From CAZIIK01 sp964539235 (GTDB taxonomy: Bacteria > Pseudomonadota > Gammaproteobacteria > Francisellales > CACEW01), in assembly GCA_964539235.1 (NCBI GenBank), contig CAZIIK010000142.1, positions 1-5,691 on the forward strand: 5,691 bases of DNA. The letters run 5' to 3'. Positions 1-5,647 of the stretch are shown in pieces; within the stretch, counting starts at the first letter, position 1; every line of letters starts with the position of its first letter. The notes below the pieces were generated by a model. It made no database searches. It saw nothing but the letters and a program-made list of their open reading frames with translations, and had not been told where the DNA came from. The position numbers and the translations under genes are program-made.

Positions 1-75
1 TGGATAAGCCAATTTCCAGCGCACTGCCATCAAAATAATATCTTCTGGATATCGGCGAAACTTAAAACTGATCAT
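1..75 (-). CDS. IS6-family transposase, N-terminal 25 residues (partial)
   Basis: The - strand frame starting at the ATG at 75-73 runs open to the window edge. It begins MISFKFRRYPEDIILMAVRW and continues KLAYP. The pattern of an early F-K-x-R-x-(Y/F/H), then D-I-I-L, then A-V-R-W followed by a Y is the characteristic N-terminus of IS6-family (DDE) transposases, just ahead of their helix-turn-helix region. The catalytic DDE domain lies beyond the edge, so whether the transposase is intact cannot be judged. An alternative in-frame ATG lies at 87-85 and would add four residues. The ATG at 75 is preferred because it matches the usual family start and has a GAAGGG-type purine stretch at a workable distance upstream, whereas the ATG at 87 abuts that stretch directly. 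Confidence 0.8.
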   Translation of the reverse strand, partial: MISFKFRRYPEDIILMAVRWKLAYP

Positions 76-102
76 TGCATCATCCATCCCTTCAAAAAAA
101 TA

Positions 103-108
103 AGTATA
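103..108 (-). promoter_or_regulatory. Possible -10 element for the transposase
   Basis: On the - strand the hexamer TATACT sits between the terminal repeat and the transposase start, preceded by GGGT. It is a good match to the sigma-70 -10 consensus and lies 15-27 bases upstream of the two possible start codons. The -35 is poor: the TCGCAT inside the terminal repeat is 19 bases upstream and corresponds to the TTGCAA found in other IS6 ends. Tentative. Confidence 0.3.
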
Positions 109-126
109 ACCCAAATTCAAAAAATT

Positions 127-140
127 AATGCGACAGAACC
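127..140 (-). repeat. Terminal inverted repeat of the IS6-family element
   Basis: Read on the - strand from 140 to 127 the sequence is GGTTCTGTCGCATT. Compared with the terminal repeat I recall for IS6-family members such as IS257/IS431 (GGTTCTGTTGCAAA), 11 of 14 positions agree, including the first eight. This places the IS boundary at 140/141. The partner repeat is outside the window, so the match rests on the family pattern only. Confidence 0.75.
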
Positions 141-877
141 AAGTGGTTGCTGTATCTGAAGAAGCAGATTTGGATGTGGTGACAGCTCTGTCAGGCAGTG
201 GTCCGGCCTATGTTTGGGAATTATGTTTGGCATTATTGCCCCATTTACAAAGGATTGAGTTCGACGGTATTGGCGTAGCACAAGCCATTTTAGACAGTGC
301 TGCTTTTGCTATGATCCAGCAGGGTTGCGAGTTGGGATTAACGCGTGAAGTAGCTACTCAATTGGTTGTGGAAACCTTTCGCGGCGCAGTGTCTTATGCC
401 ATGCATAGTGCTGGTTTAGCCCAGCCAGTGTCTATGGCAGCCTTAGCTGATCAGGTCACTTCTAAAGGTGGCACGACAGCCGCAGCGCGGGCAGTGTTTA
501 GGCAGGACAATTTAGTTGGCATGGTCGCTGATGAGTTTAGTCGTAATTCTGGTAGGCCCATATTCGGGCAGCGTGCATTAGAGTTAGTCTGGATGTTGGC
601 CGAACAAACAGCAGATCATTGTGAACTTTTTTCAGCATCTCATGATATGGTGCGTCCATTCTATGACGTGTTAGGAACGGCTGTGTCTGCTGCTCATGCT
701 CATGCTCGTGCTGGTGAACTGGGTCAACAAGCATTGTCCAGTGTAGGCGTTTCGACTGTCACAGACGTAAAAGATCCAACTTTGCCTGGTGTGTCAACGC
801 CTATTCTGGACTCGACTCAAAGACGTGAGGCTATGGTTGCGCAATCCACGTTGGATCCGACTCAGGTTTCGCCATAA
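141..877 (+). pseudogene. proC-like gene (pyrroline-5-carboxylate reductase family), 5'-truncated by IS6 insertion
   Basis: ProC reduces pyrroline-5-carboxylate to proline with NAD(P)H in the cytoplasm. The remnant holds the C-terminal dimerisation domain. The signature TALSGSGPAYVW is followed about 80 residues later by DQVTSKGGTTAAA, both ProC hallmarks. The N-terminal Rossmann domain, roughly 160 residues in normal ProC, is missing because the IS ends at 140. The open frame (249 codons) now begins at an ATG at 128 inside the IS repeat, with no visible ribosome binding site, so normal expression is unlikely. Two features are atypical. The region between the two motifs is about 25 residues longer than usual. 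Some 110 residues follow the normal ProC end, with no recognisable domain, an AHAHARAG stretch, and repeated LDSTQ/LDPTQ motifs. A specialised ProC paralogue rather than the housekeeping enzyme is possible. The N-terminal half may lie on the far side of the IS. Confidence 0.7.
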
Positions 878-890
878 TCTAACCTTTTTT
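864..890 (+). terminator. Weak candidate terminator after the proC-like remnant
   Basis: AGGTT at 864-868 can pair with AACCT at 881-885 across a 12-base loop, followed at once by a run of six T (885-890). The T-run is convincing but the 5-base-pair stem is short and the loop long, and the stem starts inside the coding frame. It may be a weak terminator or chance. Confidence 0.25.
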
Positions 891-993
891 CTAGCGCTAA
901 TGGGCAGGTGATTTTGACGTCATTTTGAGCTTGCAACAGCCTGATCACTACAGTACATTATCGGCTCTATAAATCTGGGGGTTATTGAGGCGT
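878..993 (+). other. Upstream region of the gcv operon
   Basis: This 116-base gap precedes gcvT and should hold its promoter and leader. It contains an 8-base palindrome TAGCGCTA at 892-899 overlapping a CTAAT at 897-901. CTAAT is the short motif reported for binding of the LysR-type regulator GcvA at E. coli gcv, but a 5-base match is weak evidence. I see no glycine riboswitch core: the purine-rich aptamer motifs are absent and there is no room for the usual tandem aptamers. Regulation by a protein factor, or none, is therefore more likely than by a riboswitch. Confidence 0.4.
925..954 (+). promoter_or_regulatory. Candidate sigma-70 promoter for gcvTHPAPB
   Basis: TTGAGC at 925-930 (4 of 6 to the -35 consensus) and TACAGT at 949-954 (4 of 6 to the -10) are separated by 18 bases and would start transcription about 30 bases before gcvT. 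Alternatives are TTGACG at 914-919, which has no suitable -10, and TATAAA at 968-973, which has no -35 and would leave almost no leader. Low confidence. Confidence 0.3.
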
Positions 994-2082
994 ATGAAGC
1001 AAACAGTTTTGCACGCGGTTCATGCTGAATCGGGGGCCAAGTTAGTTGATTTTGCGGGCTGGGATATGCCGTTGCATTACGGGTCGCAAATTGAAGAACA
1101 TCACGCGGTGCGTCAGCATGCCGGCATGTTTGATGTGTCACATATGGTTGCGGTCGATCTCACCGGCGCACAGGTGACAGAATTTTTGCGTTATCTGTTG
1201 GCCAATGATATTGCCAAACTGTCCCCACATCAGGCGCTGTATTCTTGCATGCTGAATGAACAAGGCGGCGTGTTGGATGATTTGATTGTTTACCATCGTG
1301 GTGACCAAGGTTTCCGCGTGGTGGTAAATGCCGGAACTGCTGAAAAAGATGTGCAATGGATGCGTGCGCAAGCCGCTGATTTTTCGGTTGATATTACACC
1401 GCGCAGCGATTTGAGCATTATTGCTGTACAAGGTCCAAAGGCGCGTGAATTGGTGATGTCAGTATTACCATCTGAATGTGTGCAGTCACTGGCCGATCTG
1501 AAGCCATTTCATTTTACTGAGCATCACAACTTTATGGCGGCACGCACGGGCTATACCGGTGAGGATGGTTTTGAAATTGTGTTGTCCAGTGAGCAAGCCG
1601 TAGACTTTTGGCAGAGTTTGGTCGACGCAGGTGTGCGTCCATGTGGCTTAGGTGCGCGTGATACCTTGCGTTTGGAAGCGGGTATGAATTTATATGGCAC
1701 CGACATGGATGAAACAGTGACGCCATTGGAATCGGGTTTGGCTTGGACCGTGGCGATGAAAGACGATCGTCAGTTTATTGGGCGTCAAGCATTAGAGGCT
1801 CAGAAGGCAGCCGGCGTTCAACGTCAATTATTCGGTTTTGTCATGACAGAAAAAGGTGTGTTGCGGGGTCATCAGTCAGTCAATATTGCCGGTGTTGGCA
1901 GTGGTGAAATCACCAGCGGGACCTTTTCGCCGACTTTAGGGCATGCGATTGCGCTTGCGCGTATCCCAGTGACGCAAGCTACGACCGCGGAAGTGGAAGT
2001 GCGTAATAAACGTCTGCCTGTGCAACGCGTGAAATATCCATTTGTCCGCCATGGGCAGAAAACATTTGAATTGAGTGAATAG
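994..2082 (+). CDS. gcvT: Aminomethyltransferase, glycine cleavage system T-protein
   Basis: GcvT takes the aminomethyl group held on the lipoyl arm of GcvH, releases ammonia and transfers the methylene to tetrahydrofolate, giving 5,10-methylenetetrahydrofolate in the cytoplasm. The 362-residue product is close to the E. coli length (364). It shows the family landmarks in order: the GAKLVDFAGWDMPLHYGSQ N-terminal block, HAGMFDVSHM, GGVLDDLIVY carrying the conserved acidic pair that includes the catalytic aspartate (about residues 95-96), ARTGYTGEDGFEI, and LGARDTLRLEAGMNLYG. I chose ATG 994 because the family usually starts M-K-Q-T. A TTG at 985 would add MRR. Neither start has an ideal ribosome binding site: GGGGG at 977-981 is 12 bases from 994, and GAGG at 987-990 only 3. 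It is the first gene of the operon and lies 14 bases before gcvH. Confidence 0.95.
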   Translation: MKQTVLHAVHAESGAKLVDFAGWDMPLHYGSQIEEHHAVRQHAGMFDVSHMVAVDLTGAQVTEFLRYLLANDIAKLSPHQALYSCMLNEQGGVLDDLIVYHRGDQGFRVVVNAGTAEKDVQWMRAQAADFSVDITPRSDLSIIAVQGPKARELVMSVLPSECVQSLADLKPFHFTEHHNFMAARTGYTGEDGFEIVLSSEQAVDFWQSLVDAGVRPCGLGARDTLRLEAGMNLYGTDMDETVTPLESGLAWTVAMKDDRQFIGRQALEAQKAAGVQRQLFGFVMTEKGVLRGHQSVNIAGVGSGEITSGTFSPTLGHAIALARIPVTQATTAEVEVRNKRLPVQRVKYPFVRHGQKTFELSE

Positions 2083-2096
2083 AAAGGGGAACGATT

Positions 2097-2480
2097 ATGA
2101 GTCAGGTTGAGACAGGTTTACATTACACTGACAGTCATGAATGGGTGTTAGTTGAGGGCGATGTTGCGACAGTCGGTATTACCGATCATGCGCAGGCTTT
2201 ATTGGGTGACTTGGTGTATGTCGAGTTGCCAGAAGTGGATGCTGAATTGAACAGTGGTGATGAAGCCGGTGTGGTTGAATCCGTCAAAGCGGCATCAGAT
2301 GTTTATACGCCGGTGAGTGGTACTGTAGTTGCCATTAACGAAGCCTTAGAAGCGAATCCTGAGTTGGTTAACAGCGAACCTTATGCCGAAGGTTGGTTAT
2401 ATCGGATTCGTTTGAGTCAGCCAGAGGAAGTGAAGAGCATGTTGTCCGCTGAAGCTTATCAGAACTGCATAGAAGAGTAG
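2097..2480 (+). CDS. gcvH: Glycine cleavage system H-protein (lipoyl carrier)
   Basis: GcvH is the small mobile carrier of the complex. Its lipoyl-lysine swings between the P-protein (receives aminomethyl), the T-protein (gives it up) and dihydrolipoamide dehydrogenase (reoxidation). The 127-residue protein has the normal length. The lipoylation motif GVVESVKAASDVYTPVSG is intact with the acceptor lysine at residue 64, the same position as in E. coli. The HEWV start, GDLVYVELPEVD and the C-terminal NSEPYAEGWLYRIRL block are all typical. AGGGGA at 2085-2090 lies 6 bases before the ATG. The gene sits 14 bases after gcvT and 18 before gcvPA, so co-transcription is expected. Lipoyl-attaching enzymes (lipA/lipB/lplA) are not in the window. 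Confidence 0.97.
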   Translation: MSQVETGLHYTDSHEWVLVEGDVATVGITDHAQALLGDLVYVELPEVDAELNSGDEAGVVESVKAASDVYTPVSGTVVAINEALEANPELVNSEPYAEGWLYRIRLSQPEEVKSMLSAEAYQNCIEE

Positions 2481-2498
2481 TAAACGAGGAAGAGTGTT

Positions 2499-3896
2499 AT
2501 GCCGTTTGTTCCGCATAGTCCAGCAGAAGTTGAGGAAATGCTCCAAGTGATTGGGGCTGAATCGATTGAGCAATTATTTGATGAAATTCCACAAGGTCTG
2601 CGTGCGCAGCCAATGACGACGATACCAGAAGGTATCAACGAGCATCAGATGACTCGCATCATGAAAGCACACGCAGCGCAGGACCGCGAGCAGTTGAATT
2701 TTATCGGTGCGGGTGTTTATCAACATCACATCCCAGCCGCTGTCTGGGATTTGGTCGGTCGTGGTGAGTTCATGACGGCTTATACGCCGTATCAAGCAGA
2801 AGCCAGTCAAGGCGGTTTGCAAGTGATTTATGAATATCAAACCATGATGGCACGCTTGATGCAGATGGACGTGTCCAATGCTTCTTTGTACGAAGGGGCT
2901 TCGGCATTGGCAGAATCAATGTTGATGGCCATTCGGGCGAATCGTCGAGCTAAGTCGAGACGAATTGTGGTCTTGGGTGAGATCTCACCGCAGTATCGTC
3001 AAGTGATTGAAACGATTCTGCCGCATCAGAATATTGAGATTGAGTATTGTCACTTTGGCATGACAAATTCGTCGGAATACTTACAGCAACTCAATGCATA
3101 TGCCGGTGACATCGCGGCTGTTGTGATTGCGCAGCCGAATTTCTTGGGTCGTATCGTATCTGCAGATGCATTAACCGATTGGGCACATGCACAAGGTGCG
3201 TTGGTTGTCGCATTGGTGAATCCTACAGCGATGGCATTGTTAAAGCCGCCTGGCCAATGGGGCGAAACAGGTGCCGATATTGTGTGTGGCGAAGGTCAAC
3301 CTTTGGGTGTGCCATTGGCGTCTGGCGGACCTTATTTTGGTTTTATGTGCTGCAAGCAGGTGTATGTGCGTCAAATGCCGGGCCGTATTGTTGGGCGTTC
3401 GCATGATGAAACCGGAAAAGTGGGTTATTGCCTGACATTACAAGCGCGTGAGCAACATATTCGACGTGCTAAAGCGACATCGAATATCTGCACTAACCAA
3501 GGGTTATTGGTCACGTCTGCAACGATCTATATGGGTTTGTTAGGTGGTGTTGGCCTGAAGCAGGTTGCCGCGCAATGCCATGCGCACACCCGTCAGTTAG
3601 CACAAACTTTAACAGCGATTCCAGGTGTTGAACTGTTGTCGCAGGACGAATTTTTTCATGAATGTGTTGTGCGTTTGCCGCAACCGGTTAGCCAAGTGCT
3701 AGATCAGTTGGCTGAGCAGCATATTCAAGGAGGTTATGATTTATCGCAGCATTTTCCAGAGTTGGGTAATGCCTTGTTAATCTGTAGTACAGAGGTGCAT
3801 GAATCAGAAGACCATCAGCGTTATGCAGCTGCACTGTCATCCGTATTGGCAGATGCAACAGATGGTGCCAAGCAACAGGAGGCTGCGACATGTTAA
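2499..3896 (+). CDS. gcvPA: Glycine dehydrogenase (decarboxylating) subunit 1, P-protein alpha subunit
   Basis: GcvPA forms the PLP-dependent glycine decarboxylase with GcvPB. It corresponds to the N-terminal half of the fused GcvP of E. coli, lacks the PLP lysine itself, and shapes the active site at the subunit interface. The 465 residues match the usual length of about 450. Landmarks are the start MPFVPHSPAEVEEML, then NFIGAGVYQHHIPAAV, FMTAYTPYQAEASQGGLQ, ASLYEGASALAE, MPGRIVGRSHDETGK, LTLQAREQHIRRAKATSNIC, and a C-terminal ELGNALLICSTE segment. GAGGA at 2486-2490 is 8 bases before the ATG. The last 7 bases overlap the start of gcvPB, which favours coupled translation and matched amounts of the two subunits. 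No frameshifts or missing blocks are seen. Confidence 0.96.
   Translation: MPFVPHSPAEVEEMLQVIGAESIEQLFDEIPQGLRAQPMTTIPEGINEHQMTRIMKAHAAQDREQLNFIGAGVYQHHIPAAVWDLVGRGEFMTAYTPYQAEASQGGLQVIYEYQTMMARLMQMDVSNASLYEGASALAESMLMAIRANRRAKSRRIVVLGEISPQYRQVIETILPHQNIEIEYCHFGMTNSSEYLQQLNAYAGDIAAVVIAQPNFLGRIVSADALTDWAHAQGALVVALVNPTAMALLKPPGQWGETGADIVCGEGQPLGVPLASGGPYFGFMCCKQVYVRQMPGRIVGRSHDETGKVGYCLTLQAREQHIRRAKATSNICTNQGLLVTSATIYMGLLGGVGLKQVAAQCHAHTRQLAQTLTAIPGVELLSQDEFFHECVVRLPQPVSQVLDQLAEQHIQGGYDLSQHFPELGNALLICSTEVHESEDHQRYAAALSSVLADATDGAKQQEAATC
3877..3882 (+). promoter_or_regulatory. Strong ribosome binding site for gcvPB inside gcvPA
   Basis: AGGAGG lies 7 bases ahead of the gcvPB ATG at 3890 and within the last codons of gcvPA. 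It is the best Shine-Dalgarno match in the operon. It fixes the gcvPB start and, with the 7-base gene overlap, suggests translational coupling. Confidence 0.8.
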
Positions 3897-5332
3897 TTTT
3901 TGAGAAGTCTCGGGCAGCGCGCGATAAGCACGTTCAGGCACCTTACGGTGAACCGGATATCAGTGATTTATCACCTGCACTGTTGCGTGATGAGGTGGCG
4001 GGTTTGCCAGAAGTATCCGAAATGGAAGTTGTGCGTCACTACACGCAGCTGTCGCAGAAAAACTTTTCCATTGATACCAATTTTTATCCTTTGGGCTCCT
4101 GTACGATGAAGTACAACCCACGTGGTGCGCATAAATTAGCATCACTGCCGGGGTTCTTAGATCGACATCCATTAACGCATAACACTAACAGCCAAGGTGT
4201 GATGGCCTGTTTACACGACTTGCAAGAAATCCTAGTGGCTTTAACCGGCATGAAAGGTATTTCGCTGTCACCCATGGCCGGTGCGCAGGGTGAATTTTCT
4301 GGTGTTGCGATGATTAAAGCGTATCACCAAGCACGTGGTGATACTGCACGTTGTGAGATTATCGTGCCAGATGCCGCACACGGCACAAACCCTGCAACTG
4401 CAATGATGTGCGGTTATCGGGTTAAGGAAATTCCGACGCAGGCCAATGGTGATATCGATCTTGAAGCATTGGCACAAGCATTAGGCCCACAAACAGCGGG
4501 TATCATGTTGACGAATCCATCGACTTTAGGCGTGTTTGATCGAGGTATTGAACAGGTTGCCAAAATGGTGCACGAAGCCGGTGGTTTATTGTATTACGAT
4601 GGTGCAAATTTGAATGCCATCATGGGCAAAGTGCGTCCGGGTGATATGGGCTTTGATGTGATGCATATGAATCTGCATAAAACCTTTGCAACACCACATG
4701 GCGGTGGTGGTCCAGGTGCTGGTCCGGTTGCTGTAGGTGAGCGTTTATTACCGTATTTGCCAACGCCTTTTGTGCAAAAAACTGCTCAAGGCTATGACTG
4801 GGTTACCCAGCAGGAATTACCGACCAGTATTGGCCGTTTATCTGCTTTTATGGGCAATGCCGGCATTTTAGTGCGTGCCTATATTTATGCGCGTTTATTA
4901 GGTCGCGATGGCTTAACGCGCGCGTCAGAATTTGCCGTATTGAATGCTAATTATTTGATGGTGAAATTGAAGGCTGCGGGTTTTACCATTGCCTTGCCAG
5001 AGCGACGTGCCACACATGAATTCATTGTGACGCTACAGCCTGAAATGAAGCAGGCTGGCATTACCGCACTGGATTTCTCTAAAGGGCTTTTGGATCATAG
5101 TGTCCACGCGCCTACCATGTATTTTCCGTTGATTGTGCCAGAGTGCTTGTTGATTGAACCGACAGAAACAGAGAGCAAGCAGACCTTGGACGCTTTCGTC
5201 GACACCATGGTGGAACTGCGTGAATTGGCCTTAAAAGATCCGGCTGCGCTGAAAGCCATGCCAAAGACTTTACCCGTTCGTCGTATGGATGATGTGAAAG
5301 CTGCGCGGGAATTGGATTTGGTTGCACAGTAG
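3890..5332 (+). CDS. gcvPB: Glycine dehydrogenase (decarboxylating) subunit 2, P-protein beta subunit
   Basis: GcvPB is the PLP-carrying half of split glycine decarboxylase. It decarboxylates glycine and, with GcvPA, loads the aminomethyl group onto lipoyl-GcvH. The 480-residue length is normal for the family. Visible landmarks are MLIFEKSR at the start, FYPLGSCTMKYNPR (about 66-78), SPMAGAQGEFSG, DAAHGTNPATA, MLTNPSTLGVFD, YYDGANLNA with the aspartate at 237 that should contact the PLP ring, and HMNLHKTFATPHGGGGPG with Lys264 as the Schiff-base lysine. The C-terminal segment HAPTMYFPLIVPECLLIEPTE is also typical. It is the last gene of the operon. No clear factor-independent terminator follows: TGCCA/TGGCA at 5345-5358 forms a small hairpin but lacks a T-run. 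Confidence 0.97.
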   Translation: MLIFEKSRAARDKHVQAPYGEPDISDLSPALLRDEVAGLPEVSEMEVVRHYTQLSQKNFSIDTNFYPLGSCTMKYNPRGAHKLASLPGFLDRHPLTHNTNSQGVMACLHDLQEILVALTGMKGISLSPMAGAQGEFSGVAMIKAYHQARGDTARCEIIVPDAAHGTNPATAMMCGYRVKEIPTQANGDIDLEALAQALGPQTAGIMLTNPSTLGVFDRGIEQVAKMVHEAGGLLYYDGANLNAIMGKVRPGDMGFDVMHMNLHKTFATPHGGGGPGAGPVAVGERLLPYLPTPFVQKTAQGYDWVTQQELPTSIGRLSAFMGNAGILVRAYIYARLLGRDGLTRASEFAVLNANYLMVKLKAAGFTIALPERRATHEFIVTLQPEMKQAGITALDFSKGLLDHSVHAPTMYFPLIVPECLLIEPTETESKQTLDAFVDTMVELRELALKDPAALKAMPKTLPVRRMDDVKAARELDLVAQ

Positions 5333-5383
5333 TTTGGTGTCTATTGCCATCCTTGGCAGGAGAATGTGCTACAAATAACCTGG

Positions 5384-5507
5384 CCCCAATGCGCTCAGCT
5401 AAAGATTGTTGGGTCAAGTTATGTTTTTGTCGGGTGGTTCGAATGACTTTTCCCAGGACTTGCATTGAGAATAATGTTTGCCTAGATAGCGGCTTATGCT
5501 GGACCAT
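5384..5507 (-). pseudogene. XRE/HipB-type helix-turn-helix regulator, N-terminal relic
   Basis: On the - strand the frame from the ATG at 5507 reads through LGKVIRTTRQKHNLTQQSLA followed by ERIGA. This is the first part of an XRE-family helix-turn-helix: the L-G-x-x-I-R opening, the LTQxxLA turn, then the start of the recognition helix. In an intact protein a segment like the (V/Q)xxTISxxENG block should follow. Here the frame instead becomes LFVAHSPAKDGNRH and runs on antisense into the end of gcvPB, which is not plausible domain sequence. An adjacent frame continues QVICSTFSCQGWQ then stop near 5341, which faintly resembles the rest of the helix. A frameshift plus truncation is therefore likely. 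Such proteins are DNA-binding repressors, often antitoxins of HipBA-like modules. No partner gene is present. The relic converges with gcvPB. Confidence 0.5.
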
Positions 5508-5531
5508 AATGATATTTATAATTAACTTTAA

Positions 5532-5541
5532 CTAATATTAG
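5532..5541. repeat. CTAATATTAG palindrome in AT-rich DNA
   Basis: A perfect 10-base palindrome lies 24 bases upstream of the ATG of the - strand regulator relic. Its position suits an operator for a dimeric regulator such as the relic's former product, but in such AT-rich sequence a chance palindrome is also likely. Confidence 0.3.
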
Positions 5542-5584
5542 GTCTATATAAATTAACATTTTATGCAAGCCCATGGGGTTGATA

Positions 5585-5597
5585 CCGTTTTAAACGG
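5585..5597. repeat. CCGTTTTAAACGG inverted repeat upstream of tRNA-Arg
   Basis: Perfect 6-base arms (CCGTTT/AAACGG) surround a single central T. The loop is too tight for a full hairpin, so a protein-binding site is more plausible than an RNA structure. It lies about 30-40 bases upstream of the likely tRNA -10 element, where a binding factor could influence the promoter. Function unknown. Confidence 0.35.
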
Positions 5598-5625
5598 CTG
5601 CTAACCATTCAAAGCACATTTGTGA

Positions 5626-5631
5626 TAGAAT
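5626..5631 (+). promoter_or_regulatory. Probable -10 element of the tRNA-Arg promoter
   Basis: TAGAAT matches 5 of 6 consensus -10 positions and ends 16 bases before the first base of the mature tRNA. It is followed by a GC-containing stretch (CCAGCGC) of the kind common at stable-RNA promoters. The -35 is weak: CTAACC at 5601-5606 (19-base spacer) or TAACCA at 5602-5607 (18-base spacer), each 3 of 6. Confidence 0.4.
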
Positions 5632-5647
5632 CCAGCGCTTCACTATT

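Larger units (their letters stand above)
1..140 (-). mobile_element. IS6-family insertion sequence, 5' terminal part (continues beyond left edge)
   Basis: This is the transposase-proximal end of an insertion sequence whose remainder lies to the left of the window. Two things support it. On the - strand there is an open frame from position 75 to the window edge that reads like the start of an IS6-family transposase. The outer boundary at position 140 carries a terminal inverted repeat of the IS6 type. The stretch is AT-rich compared with the genes to its right. The host reading frame (proC-like) starts abruptly at 141, as expected at an insertion junction. IS6 elements normally make 8-base target duplications, so 141-148 (aagtggtt) would be the expected duplicated target, but the other copy is outside the window. 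The specific IS name cannot be given from 140 bases. Confidence 0.8.
5333..5647. other. Intergenic region between gcvPB and tRNA-Arg
   Basis: The first half (to about 5507) contains a hairpin-capable TGCCA-tcct-TGGCA at 5345-5358 and the decayed - strand regulator relic. From about 5508 to 5565 the sequence turns strongly AT-rich, with no open frame of note. It contains the palindrome CTAATATTAG and the heptamer AATTAAC twice, about 31 bases apart (5519-5525 and 5550-5556). A CCCATGGG palindrome follows at 5570-5577, then the CCGTTTTAAACGG palindrome and the tRNA promoter region. On the - strand TATAAA (5520-5515) could be an old -10 for the relic, but only 7 bases separate it from the relic's first ATG. 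I see no intact gene here. Confidence 0.5.

Noticed and set aside
537..734. Minus-strand frame of 65 codons within the proC-like remnant.
   Set aside because: It is histidine-rich low-complexity sequence (the reverse of the GCTCAT repeats) with no ribosome binding site or recognisable family; a shadow of the + strand frame.
985..993. TTG at 985 as the gcvT start.
   Set aside because: It adds only MRR. The family normally begins M-K-Q-T, and GGGGG is just 3 bases from the TTG. It is kept as an alternative because the ribosome binding site for 994 is also not ideal.
878..993. Glycine riboswitch upstream of gcvT.
   Set aside because: The conserved aptamer core motifs are not seen and the region is too short for the usual tandem arrangement plus expression platform.
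3727..3738. Near-perfect Shine-Dalgarno AAGGAGG followed by ATG inside gcvPA.
   Set aside because: The spacing to the ATG is only 2 bases and the frame stops after 14 codons. The bases encode the QGGYD segment that fits the GcvPA C-terminal pattern, so this is coding coincidence.
5345..5358. Hairpin TGCCA-tcct-TGGCA as the gcv operon terminator.
   Set aside because: The stem is only 5 base pairs and no T-run follows on either strand, so an intrinsic terminator cannot be claimed.
5112..5383. Continuation of the - strand frame that starts at 5507 into gcvPB as a 131-codon gene.
   Set aside because: Most of it is antisense to the conserved end of gcvPB and shows no family pattern. Only the first 40 or so codons look like a helix-turn-helix protein.
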